Below, piece after piece: positions 15,659 through 24,842 of a stretch of DNA of 47,744 bases (the first letter of the stretch is position 1; each line of letters begins with the position of its first letter). The stretch covers positions 1 through 47,744 of the forward strand of contig JADBKO010000024.1 in NCBI GenBank assembly GCA_014896355.1, in the 5' to 3' direction. The stretch is from Bacillota bacterium. GTDB lineage: Bacteria; Bacillota; UBA5301; Bu52. Position numbers and translations under genes: made by a program. The notes beneath the pieces are model-generated. The model did no database searches, was not told the DNA's origin, and saw only the letters and a list, made by a program, of their open reading frames with translations.

Positions 15659-16516
15659 TTAACCCTTGACGCCGCCCTGCGTCAGGCCCGAGACAAACTG
15701 ATCCTTCAGCAGGTAGAAAATGACGGCGATGGGCAACGCCCCCACCAGCGATGCAGCGGAGAACGCGCCCCAGCGGGTGGAATACATGCCGCTGATGAAG
15801 ATCCGCAGGCCCACGGCAAACGTCAGCTGGTCCCGGCTGGTCAGCATGATGTTGGCCAGCAGGAAATCGGAGTATGTCCCGATGAAGGCCAGGAGGAAGA
15901 TCACCGCCAAAATGGGCCGCGACAGGGGCAGGATGATGCGCAGGAATGCCTGGAACGCCGTAGCGCCATCCATCATGGCCGACTCTTCCAGCGAACGCGG
16001 GATCGTATCAAAATACCCCTTCATCAGCCAGGCATTGAAACCCAGGCCGCCGCCCAGATAAAGCAGGATCAGCCCGCCATGGGTGTTCAGCCCCAACCAG
16101 GGAACATACTGTCCCAGCTTGAGGAGCAACAGGTACAAGGCCACCATGGCCAGCATCTGCGGGAACATCTGGACGATCAGCATGGCGACGAGACCCTCAC
16201 GGCGGCCGCGGAAGCGGAAGCGGGAGAAGGCGTACGCGGCCAGCGACGCCAGGAGCACCGTCAGCGCGGCAGAGATCCCCGCGACCTTGATGCTGTTCCA
16301 CAGCCACAGCCCAAAGGGGTGGTCCGTACTGGTGAACAGCTCCACATAGTGGGCGAACGTGGCGTTTTTGGGGATCAGCGCCTGGCCCATAATGGTGTCG
16401 CTGGGGTTCAGGGAGGCCGAAAAGATCCAGATCACCGGAAAGACGGCGAAGCCGATGACGAGCCAGACCACCACCTGGCGCCAGAGCTGTCCGAGCCAGC
16501 CGTAGCGGCTATACAT
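15659..16516 (-). CDS. malG: Maltodextrin ABC transporter permease MalG
   Basis: The 285-residue inner-membrane permease has about six helices and the conserved EAA loop EESAMMDGATAFQAFLRIIL (about residues 190-209) that contacts the ATPase. The N-terminus (VWLVIGFAVFPVIWIFSASL) and the closing LKDQFVSGLTQGGVKG are typical of MalG. It partners with MalF to move maltose and maltodextrins delivered by the binding protein. Its ATG overlaps the 3' end of malF by eight bases, a classic coupling. No MalK ATPase gene lies in the window, so a shared ATPase encoded elsewhere is likely. Confidence 0.95.
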   Translation of the reverse strand: MYSRYGWLGQLWRQVVVWLVIGFAVFPVIWIFSASLNPSDTIMGQALIPKNATFAHYVELFTSTDHPFGLWLWNSIKVAGISAALTVLLASLAAYAFSRFRFRGRREGLVAMLIVQMFPQMLAMVALYLLLLKLGQYVPWLGLNTHGGLILLYLGGGLGFNAWLMKGYFDTIPRSLEESAMMDGATAFQAFLRIILPLSRPILAVIFLLAFIGTYSDFLLANIMLTSRDQLTFAVGLRIFISGMYSTRWGAFSAASLVGALPIAVIFYLLKDQFVSGLTQGGVKG

Positions 16517-18098
16517 AGTCGGTACTCACCTCTTCCGCCAGCCGGGTGAACCGGAACTGGATCAGGGAAATCACGGCGACGATGACGAAGATCACGATGG
16601 AGATGGCCGCCGCGAAACCGAGCTGATTCCCCTGCCCGCCTTCAAACGCCAACCGGTAGGTGTAAGAAATCAGAATGTCTGTATGGCCTGCCGGGGTTTG
16701 TGCCCCTACCATGGGCGGGTTGCCGCCGGTAACGAGGTAGATCACATTGAAGTTGTTGAAGTTGAAGGCGAACGACCCCACCAGCAGCGGGCCGATGGTG
16801 GTCATGAGAAGCGGCAACGTGATGGTGCGGATGATCTGGCCTGGCGTGGCGCCATCCACCCGGGCGGCCTCATACAGCTCGCCGGGGATGCTCTGCAAAG
16901 CGCCCAGGATGATCAGCATCATGTACGGGTATCCCAGCCAGAGGTTCACCAGGAACAACGCCACCTTGGCCCAGAACGGGCTCTGGAACCAGGGGATGTT
17001 GAACCCGATGATATGCCGCAGAATTCCGTTGATGATGCCCACATCCGTGTTCAACAGCCCCGTCCACACCAGGGCGGAGATGAAGGCCGGGATGGCATAC
17101 GGCAGGATCAACACGCTGCGGTAGAAGTTCCGCAGTTTCAGATACGGGTCGTTCATCAAAAGGCCCAGCGCCAAGCCGGCCACCAGCTGAATGACCACCG
17201 TCAGCGTGGCCCAGACCAGGGTCCAGATGAAAACTTCCGTGAACGGCCCCCGGATCGCCTGATCCTCGAATAACCGGGTGAAGTTGTAAAAGCCCACGCG
17301 GGATGTGAAACCCGGGGAAAGTGTCTGGCCGTCGGCGGACGTGTAATAGCCGTCCTTCGGCCGGTACTCCTTGCCGGTGGCCAGATTGGTCAGTACATCC
17401 CGCTGCGGGTCATATTTATACTGATGCCGCATTTCGCTGAACTGGTTCAGCGAACTGATGCTCAGCACCGACTCCCCGTAGGCGAAAGTCTGGTTTTGCA
17501 GCTGGGAAAGCCGGGCGATGAGCTTCAGCGGCGGGATGGCCGGCAGATCGCCCAGCCGCTCGTAGGTCTGGCCGCCGTCCTTGCTGACGGGCTGGGGGTC
17601 ATCGGCGCTCAGAGGCTTCACCCGGCCGTCCTGGGCCAGGAGAAGCTGGCCGTCGGCGCCTTTCAGGAGGAAAACGATCTTTCCCTTGGGGTCGCCAAAG
17701 GCCGTGAACGTAAAGGTTTTGGCATCCGGCGGCGCATACAAGGCGCTCTGCAGCTGCTGGACGGCCTGGCTCTTGCTGAGCATGTGGCCTGTGCCATAGT
17801 TGGTGAAGGCCGAATACACGGTGTAGCCAATGGGATAAACCACCAGCAGGACGAAAAACACCAGGCCTGGCCAAATATAGCGCAGGGGGTAAACCCGCGG
17901 GGAGGTAAAGACATAAACCGTGGCCAGCAATCCCAGGAACAGGATCAGGGCGATCCACCGATCTCCGCGCAAATAGAGGTATACACAGGCCCACGCCCCC
18001 AGGGCCAAAATCACCGCGGCCGCCAGCAAAGCCAGCGGACGGCCTGCAAAGCTGATCCCGGGCCGCGAAGGCCGCGGGGAGGAAATCGGATGAGCCAT
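16509..18098 (-). CDS. malF: Maltodextrin ABC transporter permease MalF
   Basis: The 529-residue permease shows the MalF layout: two or three N-terminal helices, an extracytoplasmic domain of roughly 160 residues between helices (about 125-285) and then the transport core. The EAA loop reads YEAARVDGATPGQIIRTI. The large periplasm-type domain is the feature that separates MalF from smaller sugar permeases. ATG 18098 is preceded by AAAGGTGG; GTG 18107 is in frame but sits on that site. It pairs with MalG immediately downstream. Confidence 0.94.
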   Translation of the reverse strand: MAHPISSPRPSRPGISFAGRPLALLAAAVILALGAWACVYLYLRGDRWIALILFLGLLATVYVFTSPRVYPLRYIWPGLVFFVLLVVYPIGYTVYSAFTNYGTGHMLSKSQAVQQLQSALYAPPDAKTFTFTAFGDPKGKIVFLLKGADGQLLLAQDGRVKPLSADDPQPVSKDGGQTYERLGDLPAIPPLKLIARLSQLQNQTFAYGESVLSISSLNQFSEMRHQYKYDPQRDVLTNLATGKEYRPKDGYYTSADGQTLSPGFTSRVGFYNFTRLFEDQAIRGPFTEVFIWTLVWATLTVVIQLVAGLALGLLMNDPYLKLRNFYRSVLILPYAIPAFISALVWTGLLNTDVGIINGILRHIIGFNIPWFQSPFWAKVALFLVNLWLGYPYMMLIILGALQSIPGELYEAARVDGATPGQIIRTITLPLLMTTIGPLLVGSFAFNFNNFNVIYLVTGGNPPMVGAQTPAGHTDILISYTYRLAFEGGQGNQLGFAAAISIVIFVIVAVISLIQFRFTRLAEEVSTDYV

Positions 18099-18119
18099 GC
18101 ACCCCACCTTTCTTTCCGG

Positions 18120-18151
18120 GCTGGAGGTGCCAGGACAGCCACCCCTCCAGC
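18120..18151 (-). other. Inverted repeat between malE and malF
   Basis: An eight-base stem GCTGGAGG (18120-18127) and CCTCCAGC (18144-18151) lies in the 180-nt gap between malE and malF. There is no T-tract. Such stems after binding-protein genes often stabilise the upstream message and keep the binding protein in excess; this role is inferred. Confidence 0.4.
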
Positions 18152-18278
18152 TGCCTCAGTGGCCCAGCTGGCGTTGGCGCTGTGCGCCCGCCCGAGCTTC
18201 CGGCCGCTGCGGCGGGCAAAAGGGGCGGGGCCGGTTCGCCCAGCCAGCCGGCCGCCGCCCCGGGAGCTCAGTGAAGGC

Positions 18279-19490
18279 TTACTTCTTTGCACCCTGCGCA
18301 ATGGCCTTGCGGACCTGGGCGTCCGCCGTCTTCATGGCCGTCACCGGGTCGGTCTGGCCGTTGGTGATGGCTGTGAGGGCGTTCTGCACCGCGTTCCAGA
18401 CAGCGGCCATCTCCGGGATGGCAGGCATCGGAATGCCGTCTGCGGCGCTCTCGCCGAAGGCCTTGAGATCCGGATCGCTGGACACGGCCTCAAAGGCCGA
18501 CTTCAGGGCCGGGATGCGCGGGTCCACCTTGTGGATGGCCAGCTGGCCTTCCTTGGTCATGACGAAGTCCCGCAGGAACTGCATGGCCAGCAGCTTGTTC
18601 TTGCTGAAGGCGCTCATCATGAAGCCCTGCACGCCCACAAACGGGGTGGCGGGCCGCCCGTCGATGGTCGGAAGCTTGGCTACGCCGTAGTCGATGCCGG
18701 CTTTCTTGATGCTGTCGATCTGCCAGGGGCCGGTCATGATCATGCCGACCTTGCCGCTCTGGAACAGGGAGGCCATGGTGTTGTAGTCGCTGCCCTTGGG
18801 GACCAGGCCCGACTGGGTCAGCGTGGCGATGATGCGGGCACCCGGGACCATTTGAGCGATCCCGATATCCTTCGCATCGAAGCCTTTGCTGGTAAGCCGG
18901 AAGAAGTAATGCCCGTCGGCAGACAGGAACGGATAGGCATGATACGCGTCGCCCAACGGGTACAGGAATCCGTACTCCTTCTTGGCCGGGTCGGTGAGCT
19001 TCTTGGCCACGGCCATGAGCTCATCCAGGGTCTTGGGCGGATGCGGAACCAGTTTCTTGTTGTAGATCAGGCCGATGGCCTCGACCGCGTAGGGCATGCC
19101 ATAAAGCTTGCCATTATACGTGAAGGCCTTGATGGCGGTGCCTGTGAACAGGCTCTCCTCGTTCGCGGTCAGGTCGATGGGAGCCACGGCGCCATTGGCC
19201 ACCAGCTCGCCCAGCCAGTCATGGGGGCCCACAATCAGATCCGGGCCTTCCCCGCTGGGCCCTTTGGTGATCAGGTTCGGCCGGATGTCGCCGAAGCCCA
19301 TTTCTGTGACCATCACAGGCACGCCGTACTTCTTCTGGAACTCCGCAGCCATGGGCTTGAGAGCAGGAACCTGAGCCTCACTGCACCAGATCAAAAGCTT
19401 GCCCGGCGTGGACGCCAGCGCGCCGGCGGAACCCACTGCCAACGACGCCAACAGCGTCAAAGCCACCAACAAAGCCAAGGCTTTTTTCAT
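18279..19490 (-). CDS. malE: Maltodextrin-binding protein MalE
   Basis: The 403-residue protein is a family 1 solute-binding protein: after the signal peptide come GKLLIWCSEAQVPALKPMAA, the MalE-type GPDLIVGPHDWLGELVANGA, YGMPYAVEAIGLIYNKKLV and GPWQIDSIKKAGIDYGVAKL. It captures maltodextrins outside the membrane and delivers them to MalFG. The signal peptide (residues 1-27) has an ALA cleavage site and no lipobox; the first cysteine is at position 36 in the mature part, after Trp. Most Bacillota binding proteins are lipoproteins, so this is odd. ATG 19490 has GGAGG ten bases upstream. A CCGGA-CATA-TCCGG palindrome lies about 20 bases before the start. Confidence 0.93.
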   Translation of the reverse strand: MKKALALLVALTLLASLAVGSAGALASTPGKLLIWCSEAQVPALKPMAAEFQKKYGVPVMVTEMGFGDIRPNLITKGPSGEGPDLIVGPHDWLGELVANGAVAPIDLTANEESLFTGTAIKAFTYNGKLYGMPYAVEAIGLIYNKKLVPHPPKTLDELMAVAKKLTDPAKKEYGFLYPLGDAYHAYPFLSADGHYFFRLTSKGFDAKDIGIAQMVPGARIIATLTQSGLVPKGSDYNTMASLFQSGKVGMIMTGPWQIDSIKKAGIDYGVAKLPTIDGRPATPFVGVQGFMMSAFSKNKLLAMQFLRDFVMTKEGQLAIHKVDPRIPALKSAFEAVSSDPDLKAFGESAADGIPMPAIPEMAAVWNAVQNALTAITNGQTDPVTAMKTADAQVRKAIAQGAKK

Positions 19491-19721
19491 GGAAATCCAT
19501 CCTCCCTCGCCGGATATGTCCGGTAGTTCTTGAGCATGCCCGTGGTGCGTCCGGACCGCCTCCGCCGGCCCGCCGCGGCCGGAGGCTCTCCGGGAACACC
19601 CGGTGCAGGCTGGCCAAGCCTCTTCGCCACCGCTGTGCCGAGCGGCGGATGTTCCCCCTGCCCGCAGGCTCCGGCTCTCCGGCCCCGGACGGCCTGCGAC
19701 GGCAGGCTGAAGCGCCCTACC

Positions 19722-20774
19722 TCATCTCCTTTCGGCGGCAAGTACCTCGGCGCCGCTGGACGCCCGCACGACGAGCTCTGCAGGCAGGACAATCTGCGGA
19801 ACGCTGGGCTGCCCGCCCTGTAGTACCGTGATGAGCAAACGCGCCGCCTCCTGCCCCATGTTGTAGATGGGTATCCGCACACTGGACAAGGGCGGGCTCA
19901 GGTACGGCGCCAAAGGAATATCATTGAATCCCACGACCGCCACGTCCCCCGGCACCTGCAGGCCCAGGTCGTGGGCCGCCTGCAGAACCCCCAACGCCAG
20001 CACATCGTCCACGGCGAAGATGGCTGTGGGCCTCGGCCTCCCGGGGGCTCCGTGTAACAGAAGCCGGGCTGCGGCATATCCGCTCTCGCGGCTGAAGTCG
20101 CTGTGCTGCACCAGCTGGGGATTGAACCGCAGCCCATGGGCGGCCAGAGCCTGGCGGTAACCCTCCAACCGGTCCTGGGTCACCACAAAATCGGCTGGTC
20201 CACCCACGAAGCCGATGTCCCGGTGTCCCCGCAGGATCAGATGGTTGACCGCTTCGCGGGCCGCAGCCACGTTGTCATTGTTTACCCAATACACCCGCTC
20301 CCTGCCCGGGACCCGGCCCACCACCACAAAGGCATATTGCTCGGCCAGGAGGTCTTCCACCAGCGGATCGCGGGTGCGCGAGGCCAGAAGGATGACGCCA
20401 TCCACCCGCCGTGCCCGCAGCATCTGCAGGCACTCGGTGTGCTCCTGCTCCAGGGTGCTGGCAGTGGACAGCAACAAGCTGTATTGGAATTCCCGGGCCA
20501 CCGTGGAGATGCCGCGGATGATCTCGGGGAAAAACGGGTTCAGCAGGGCCTGCTCAGCGGAGCGCGACATCATGAGCCCGATGGTGAACGAGCTCTGGCG
20601 CACCAGGCTGCGGGCGATGGCATTGGGATGATAGCCCATCTGCCGCATGATACCCCGAACCCGTTCCTTGGTTTGCTGGCTGATACGCGGATGGTCAGAA
20701 ATGACCCGGGAGACCGTGGACGGTGACACTCCCGCGGCCTTGGCCACGTCCTTGATCGTGCTCAACGGCTGCAC
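19722..20774 (-). CDS. LacI-family transcriptional regulator
   Basis: The 350-residue protein has the N-terminal LacI helix-turn-helix (TIKDVAKAAGVSPSTVSRVI, followed by the hinge PNAIARSLV) and a periplasmic-binding-like ligand domain (GFVGGPADF, AIFAVDDVLALGVLQAAHDL, VAVVGFNDIPLAPYLSPPL). It likely represses the malEFG genes that follow on the same strand until maltodextrin is bound. GTG 20774 is chosen; TTG 20765, which gives the canonical MSTIKDVAK start behind GGGGAG, is equally plausible. A 231-base gap separates it from malE, so malE may have its own promoter. Confidence 0.92.
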   Translation of the reverse strand: MQPLSTIKDVAKAAGVSPSTVSRVISDHPRISQQTKERVRGIMRQMGYHPNAIARSLVRQSSFTIGLMMSRSAEQALLNPFFPEIIRGISTVAREFQYSLLLSTASTLEQEHTECLQMLRARRVDGVILLASRTRDPLVEDLLAEQYAFVVVGRVPGRERVYWVNNDNVAAAREAVNHLILRGHRDIGFVGGPADFVVTQDRLEGYRQALAAHGLRFNPQLVQHSDFSRESGYAAARLLLHGAPGRPRPTAIFAVDDVLALGVLQAAHDLGLQVPGDVAVVGFNDIPLAPYLSPPLSSVRIPIYNMGQEAARLLITVLQGGQPSVPQIVLPAELVVRASSGAEVLAAERR

Positions 20775-20827
20775 TCTCCCCGCTTCCCAAAACGCCTGGC
20801 ATTCGGTAAGTGCCAAGCAGGCGGTGG

Positions 20828-20841
20828 TTCAAACGTTCGCA
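20828..20841. promoter_or_regulatory. Candidate LacI-family operator
   Basis: TTCAAACGTTCGCA has the central AACGTT typical of LacI/CcpA-type operators but an imperfect outer palindrome. It lies 54 bases upstream of the regulator start, in the divergent region with the gene at 21060, so it could serve autoregulation. Confidence 0.3.
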
Positions 20842-21059
20842 CTGACATTGTGGTATTTCGCCAAGGGACTGGCTAATCCTCCTGTAACTTTGGCAAAGTA
20901 TCACGGAGGCAAAAAGTGGTTTCCAGCGGCACCGACCATTTCTGGCACAAACTGAAAGTATCGGCCTTCCTCTGCCGCTCCATGCTTAGGGATGCAGAAA
21001 CAGTTTGCCCGGCTCCAGGCCCCCGGCGGGTCGAGTCCGGGAATAGGAGGTATTTTTCC

Positions 21060-21656
21060 GTGGCTGATGAACGCAACTACTCAACCTGGGCGGTAGTCGG
21101 CCTTATTGCAGTGGTGCTGGTCGTGGGGGCTGTTTTGTTCACGCGGACTCCCCGAACCACTGCTCCGGCCCCCGGACCCGCCCCAACCGGTTTCCGCACC
21201 CCTGCTCCCACACCCGTGACGCCGGCGCCGCCGCCCACCACGGGCACCCCCCCTCGCCCGTATCCCACGGGAGTGGCGCCCACCCGCCCGGTGACACCCG
21301 GACCCGTGGCTACGCCGAGGGTGCCGGCGGCAACCCCCACCCCGAAAGCGCCCACGGTATCCACCATCCGCGGGGACATCGCTGTCATGAAGCGGGAACT
21401 GGCAGCCAACCGGTGGCCAGAGGCGGAGGCGGCCAACCGCCGCATTGCCGCCTCCTGGGCCGTAGTCAAGCCGCAGGTGGCGTCCCCGTCGCGGCCTAAA
21501 GCCACCACGTTCGACAAAGAATACACTCGGCTGAAAAGCGCCATGTCCAGACGGGACCGTACGGGAGCAGATAGCGCCCTCACCGGCATGGATACCGCGC
21601 TGAAAGGGATCAAGCTCATGACGCAGCCGGTAAAGAAGCCGGGCACCACCCGTTAA
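21060..21656 (+). CDS. Single-pass membrane protein with Pro/Thr-rich linker and helical C-terminal domain
   Basis: The 198-residue protein has a short cytoplasmic tail (MADERNYST), one membrane helix at about residues 9-29 (WAVVGLIAVVLVVGAVLF), a low-complexity Pro/Thr linker of about 65 residues, and a helical extracytoplasmic domain (residues 98-190) with a MKRELAANRWPEAEAANRRI segment. That helical part loosely resembles DUF4363, but I would not assign it. GTG 21060 has a perfect AGGAGGT eight bases upstream. It is divergent from the LacI gene and convergent with sdhB. The function is unknown. Confidence 0.75.
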   Translation: MADERNYSTWAVVGLIAVVLVVGAVLFTRTPRTTAPAPGPAPTGFRTPAPTPVTPAPPPTTGTPPRPYPTGVAPTRPVTPGPVATPRVPAATPTPKAPTVSTIRGDIAVMKRELAANRWPEAEAANRRIAASWAVVKPQVASPSRPKATTFDKEYTRLKSAMSRRDRTGADSALTGMDTALKGIKLMTQPVKKPGTTR

Positions 21657-21706
21657 CCGCTCAAGGCCGCCCGGAGTGCCCCCTTCCCGCCCGGCCCCCG
21701 CCCCAA

Positions 21707-21746
21707 ACGGCGGCGGGAGCAGGCCGCCCCTTGCTCCCACCGCCGT
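21707..21746. terminator. Long stem between convergent genes
   Basis: A 15-base inverted repeat, ACGGCGGCGGGAGCA (21707-21721) with its partner at 21732-21746, has one mismatch and a ten-base loop. It lies between the convergent 198-aa gene and sdhB and could stop transcription from both sides, although no clear T-run follows. Confidence 0.55.
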
Positions 21747-21778
21747 GGGGCCAATCCCAGCCGCACCCCGTATCCTTG

Positions 21779-22597
21779 TCAGCGCGCGGCCTGCCGGCCG
21801 CCGCCCCCGCCGCCGCCCAGCAGGCGCCGGCTGGCCATTCTTTTCAATGATTGGAGGGCTTCGGTGATGGGGATCTCCTTTGGGCAGGCCGCCGTGCAAT
21901 TGAAGATGGTGTGGCAACGGTAAATGCCATCTTCGCCGCTGAGCAGGGGGACCCGCTCCGCCAGGCAATCGCGGGTGTCGGCGGCGAAACGGTAACCCTT
22001 CAGCAGAGCGGCAGGGCCAAGGTAATCCGGGTTGGTCCAAAACGACGGGCAGGAGGACGTGCAGGCGCCGCAAAGGATGCAGATGGTGGCATCCTCGAAC
22101 GCGGCGCGGTCCGCCGGCGATTGCCGGAATTCACGACCCGGCGCCACTTCTTCCGGCGCGGGGGCCCCCGGCCCGGAGGCAGGTTCCACCGCCCGCTGCC
22201 CGTCGCCACCCACCAGATACGGCTGAACAGCCCGGTACTTGGCGAAGAACCCGCTCATGTCCACCACCAGGTCCTTGATCACCGGGTAATGCGGCAGAGG
22301 CTGCACCGTGATCTCTTTGCTGCGCAGATCCTTCACCTGGGTCTTGCAAGCCAGGCGGTACCAGCCGTTGACCAACATGGCGCACGAACCGCAGGCTGCC
22401 TCCCGGCAGGAATAACGCAGGGCCAGGGAGCCGTCCACATGGTCCAGGATCCAGAGCAGCCCTTGCAGAACCGTCATCCCCGGCTCGTACGGTACGGCAA
22501 AGCGGTCGTAGCGGGGCTTGGCATCCACCTCCGGGTCATAGCGCTGCACATTGAAATAGACGGTGGGCGTGTCCGCAGCGCCCAATGCCTGGTCCAT
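21779..22597 (-). CDS. sdhB: Succinate dehydrogenase iron-sulfur subunit
   Basis: The 272-residue subunit carries electrons from the flavoprotein to the quinone site. The [2Fe-2S] ligands are in SCREAACGSCAM with a later RLAC cysteine. The [4Fe-4S] motif is CILCGACTSSCP and the [3Fe-4S] motif is CHTIFNCTAACPK. A Gly/Pro/Ala-rich loop of about 30 residues (near 130-160) is longer than in model enzymes, and the C-terminus ends in a run of seven glycines. ATG 22597 follows AAAGGAGGT, which overlaps the sdhA stop, so the two are tightly linked. Confidence 0.95.
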   Translation of the reverse strand: MDQALGAADTPTVYFNVQRYDPEVDAKPRYDRFAVPYEPGMTVLQGLLWILDHVDGSLALRYSCREAACGSCAMLVNGWYRLACKTQVKDLRSKEITVQPLPHYPVIKDLVVDMSGFFAKYRAVQPYLVGGDGQRAVEPASGPGAPAPEEVAPGREFRQSPADRAAFEDATICILCGACTSSCPSFWTNPDYLGPAALLKGYRFAADTRDCLAERVPLLSGEDGIYRCHTIFNCTAACPKEIPITEALQSLKRMASRRLLGGGGGGGRQAAR

Positions 22598-22602
22598 GGC
22601 GC

Positions 22603-24342
22603 CTAGTACCTCCTTTCCTGCGGCTCATAGCGCGTGATGGTGACGGGCTTGAAGGCAAAACGCGGCCCCTCGGCCGTATGATAGGCCAGCGTGTGCTTGA
22701 GCCAGTTCGCATCGTCGCGCTGCGGGAAATCCCGCCGGTATTGGGAGCCGCGGCTCTCTTCCCGCAACAGGGCTCCGCGGGCGATGACCTCGGCCAGGTC
22801 CAGCATGCCTTCCAACTCCACCGCCTGGTAGAGGTCCAGATTGTAGCGGGTGCCCCGGTGCCGCAGATGGATATGCCGGTAACGTTCCTTGAAATCCGCG
22901 ATGGCAGCCACGGCCTGCTCCAGGGGCTCCCTTTCCCGGAAAATCCCCACCTGTTCGCTCATCAGGGAGCGCAGCCGGTCCCGCAACGCGGCGGGGTCTT
23001 CCGGCCCATCGGCCCGCAGCAGCTTGGCGATCTTTTCCTGCATGCTTCGCACCGCCGCTTCCACCTGCGCCACGGCGCCTTCCTGACCCGCCGGCCCCGC
23101 CGGTTCCAGCCCTTCCACATATCTGCGGGCGGCGGCCCCCGCCCGGCGCCCGAAGACGATGGTGTCCAGCAGGGAATTGCCGCCCAGCCGGTTTGCCCCG
23201 TGGACGCTCACGCAGGCCGCCTCCCCGGCGGCAAAAAAGCCGGGCAGCTGTGTGGCCCCATCGTTGTCGGTGTCGATGCCTCCCATGGTATAATGCTGCG
23301 CCGGCTGGATGGGGATGGGTTCGTACACCGGGTCCACGCCGGCGATGTGCACGCTGATCTCCCGCACCTTCGGCAGGCGTTCGTTGATTTTGGCTTCGCC
23401 CAGATGCCGCAAATCCAGATGGACATAACCGCCGCCGCTCCCCACCTGCGCGCCCGGCGGAGGCTGAAAACCGCGGCCTTCGTCGATCTCGGTCTGAATG
23501 GCCCGGGCCACGATATCCCGGGGCGCCAGTTCCATGGCTTTGGCTGCATAGCGCTCCATGAAACGCTGGCCTTTGTTGTTCAGCAGGTAACCGCCTTCGC
23601 CCCGCGCCCCTTCGGTGATGAGGATGTTGGAGCCGTAGAGCGTGGTGGGATGGAACTGGATGAACTCCATGTCCTTGAGGGGCACGCCGGCGCGGTAGGC
23701 GATGGCCATGCCGCTGCCGGTGTTGAGCAGGGCGTTGCTGGAGCGCAGGTACATCCGGCCTGCCCCACCGGTGGCGAAGATCACCGCCTGGGCCACGAAC
23801 CCCTCCACCTGCCCGGTCAAAAGGTTCATGGCCACCAGGCCACAGGCGCGCCCCTCCGCCACCACCAGCTCCAGGGCCACCCATTCTTCGTAGGCGTGCA
23901 GCCCCCGCCGTACCGCCTGCTCGTACAGCGTGTGCAAAAGGGCGTGCCCCGTGCGGTCCGCCGCATAGCAGGTGCGGGGAAAACCGGCACCGCCGAAGGG
24001 CCGCTGGGCAATGCGGCCATCGGGGAAACGGCTGAAGGGGCAGCCCCAGTGCTCCGCCTCGATCACCCGGTCGATGGCCTCCCGGGCCATGATCTCCACG
24101 GCGTCCTGGTCTGCCAGATAATCGGACCCCTTGATGGTGTCGAAAGCGTGCTTTTCGGGTGTGTCGTCAGCCCCGTCGGGATTGTTGCCCAGCGCCGCGT
24201 TGATCCCGCCGGCGGCGGCCACAGAATGGGAGCGCAGCGGCTGCACCCGGGCCAACACCGCCACGTCCTGGCCCGCCAGCTCCACCGCAGCGCGCAGGCC
24301 CGCCAGCCCGCCTCCGACGATGAGGTAACGATGGCGGATCAA
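22603..24342 (-). CDS. sdhA: Succinate dehydrogenase flavoprotein subunit
   Basis: The 579-residue subunit oxidises succinate to fumarate with covalently bound FAD. Visible motifs are the dinucleotide fold VGGGLAGLRAAVELA, the flavin-attachment histidine in RSHSVAAAGGINA, FIQFHPTTLYG, EGARGEGGYLLN and the late FFAAGEAACVSVHGANRLGG. The start is TTG 24342, which overlaps the stop of the preceding membrane-anchor gene as TTGA and has GGGGGTGA upstream; no ATG gives a better terminus. It is the third gene of an sdhCDAB unit. Confidence 0.95.
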   Translation of the reverse strand: MIRHRYLIVGGGLAGLRAAVELAGQDVAVLARVQPLRSHSVAAAGGINAALGNNPDGADDTPEKHAFDTIKGSDYLADQDAVEIMAREAIDRVIEAEHWGCPFSRFPDGRIAQRPFGGAGFPRTCYAADRTGHALLHTLYEQAVRRGLHAYEEWVALELVVAEGRACGLVAMNLLTGQVEGFVAQAVIFATGGAGRMYLRSSNALLNTGSGMAIAYRAGVPLKDMEFIQFHPTTLYGSNILITEGARGEGGYLLNNKGQRFMERYAAKAMELAPRDIVARAIQTEIDEGRGFQPPPGAQVGSGGGYVHLDLRHLGEAKINERLPKVREISVHIAGVDPVYEPIPIQPAQHYTMGGIDTDNDGATQLPGFFAAGEAACVSVHGANRLGGNSLLDTIVFGRRAGAAARRYVEGLEPAGPAGQEGAVAQVEAAVRSMQEKIAKLLRADGPEDPAALRDRLRSLMSEQVGIFREREPLEQAVAAIADFKERYRHIHLRHRGTRYNLDLYQAVELEGMLDLAEVIARGALLREESRGSQYRRDFPQRDDANWLKHTLAYHTAEGPRFAFKPVTITRYEPQERRY

Positions 24343-24752
24343 GCGATCACCCCCAGAAAAGCCAGCAACGTGTGAATGCCGAAGGCCAGGGCCGCTAACC
24401 CCACGATCCACAGGCCCACGGTCAAGGGGCGGGCGATGCGGGCGCCGGCGCGAAAGTCCAGCACCACCATGCGCACGCCGTTGAGCCCGTGGAAGATGGC
24501 CACGGCCAGAAGCAAGGAATCGATGAGGGCGAACAGGAGCGTCTGCACCCGCAACTGCACGTTTTGGAACGTCAGCACAGCGCCGGGTTGCGCATAGTGC
24601 TCCACCCAGAAGTGGACCCCCAACAGGACCACCAGCAATACGCCGGTAAGGCGCTGCCAAAGCCAGGCCCAGGTGGCTGCCCGGCGGGAGACGCGGGCGT
24701 TCCCGGGTGCGCCGGCCGGGGGCTTTGCCAAAGCCTCATCTGCCACAGTCAC
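24339..24752 (-). CDS. sdhD: Succinate dehydrogenase membrane anchor, second subunit
   Basis: The 137-residue protein has three helices (about 34-54, 66-95 and 108-133). QRLTGVLLVVLLGVHFW and FHGLNGVRMVVLD carry histidines in the places used for haem binding in this family. It pairs with the first anchor to hold SdhAB to the membrane and bind quinone. GTG 24752 has AAAGGAGG eleven bases upstream. Both anchors share the HGLNGxRxV motif, so they look like paralogues. Confidence 0.88.
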   Translation of the reverse strand: MTVADEALAKPPAGAPGNARVSRRAATWAWLWQRLTGVLLVVLLGVHFWVEHYAQPGAVLTFQNVQLRVQTLLFALIDSLLLAVAIFHGLNGVRMVVLDFRAGARIARPLTVGLWIVGLAALAFGIHTLLAFLGVIA

Positions 24753-24842
24753 GATTCATTCCGCCTCCTTTTGCGGAAAGCTTGGCCGGGATCCTGGCCC
24801 GCCGCCGGCCCGGCCCGGCGCCGCCCGGCGGAGAGCCCTCTT

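Noticed and set aside
15174-16549. Long plus-strand frame covering the 15 kb duplicate and malG
   Set aside because: The first part is frameshifted remnant sequence and the rest is antisense to malG.
17424-19526. Plus-strand open frame of 700 codons across malE and malF
   Set aside because: It is antisense to two well-recognised transporter genes and shows no family motif.
20695-20904. Small minus-strand frame upstream of the LacI gene
   Set aside because: It overlaps the regulator start in another frame and has no family resemblance.
22585-24375. Plus-strand open frame of 596 codons opposite sdhA
   Set aside because: Antisense shadow; sdhA motifs are complete on the minus strand.
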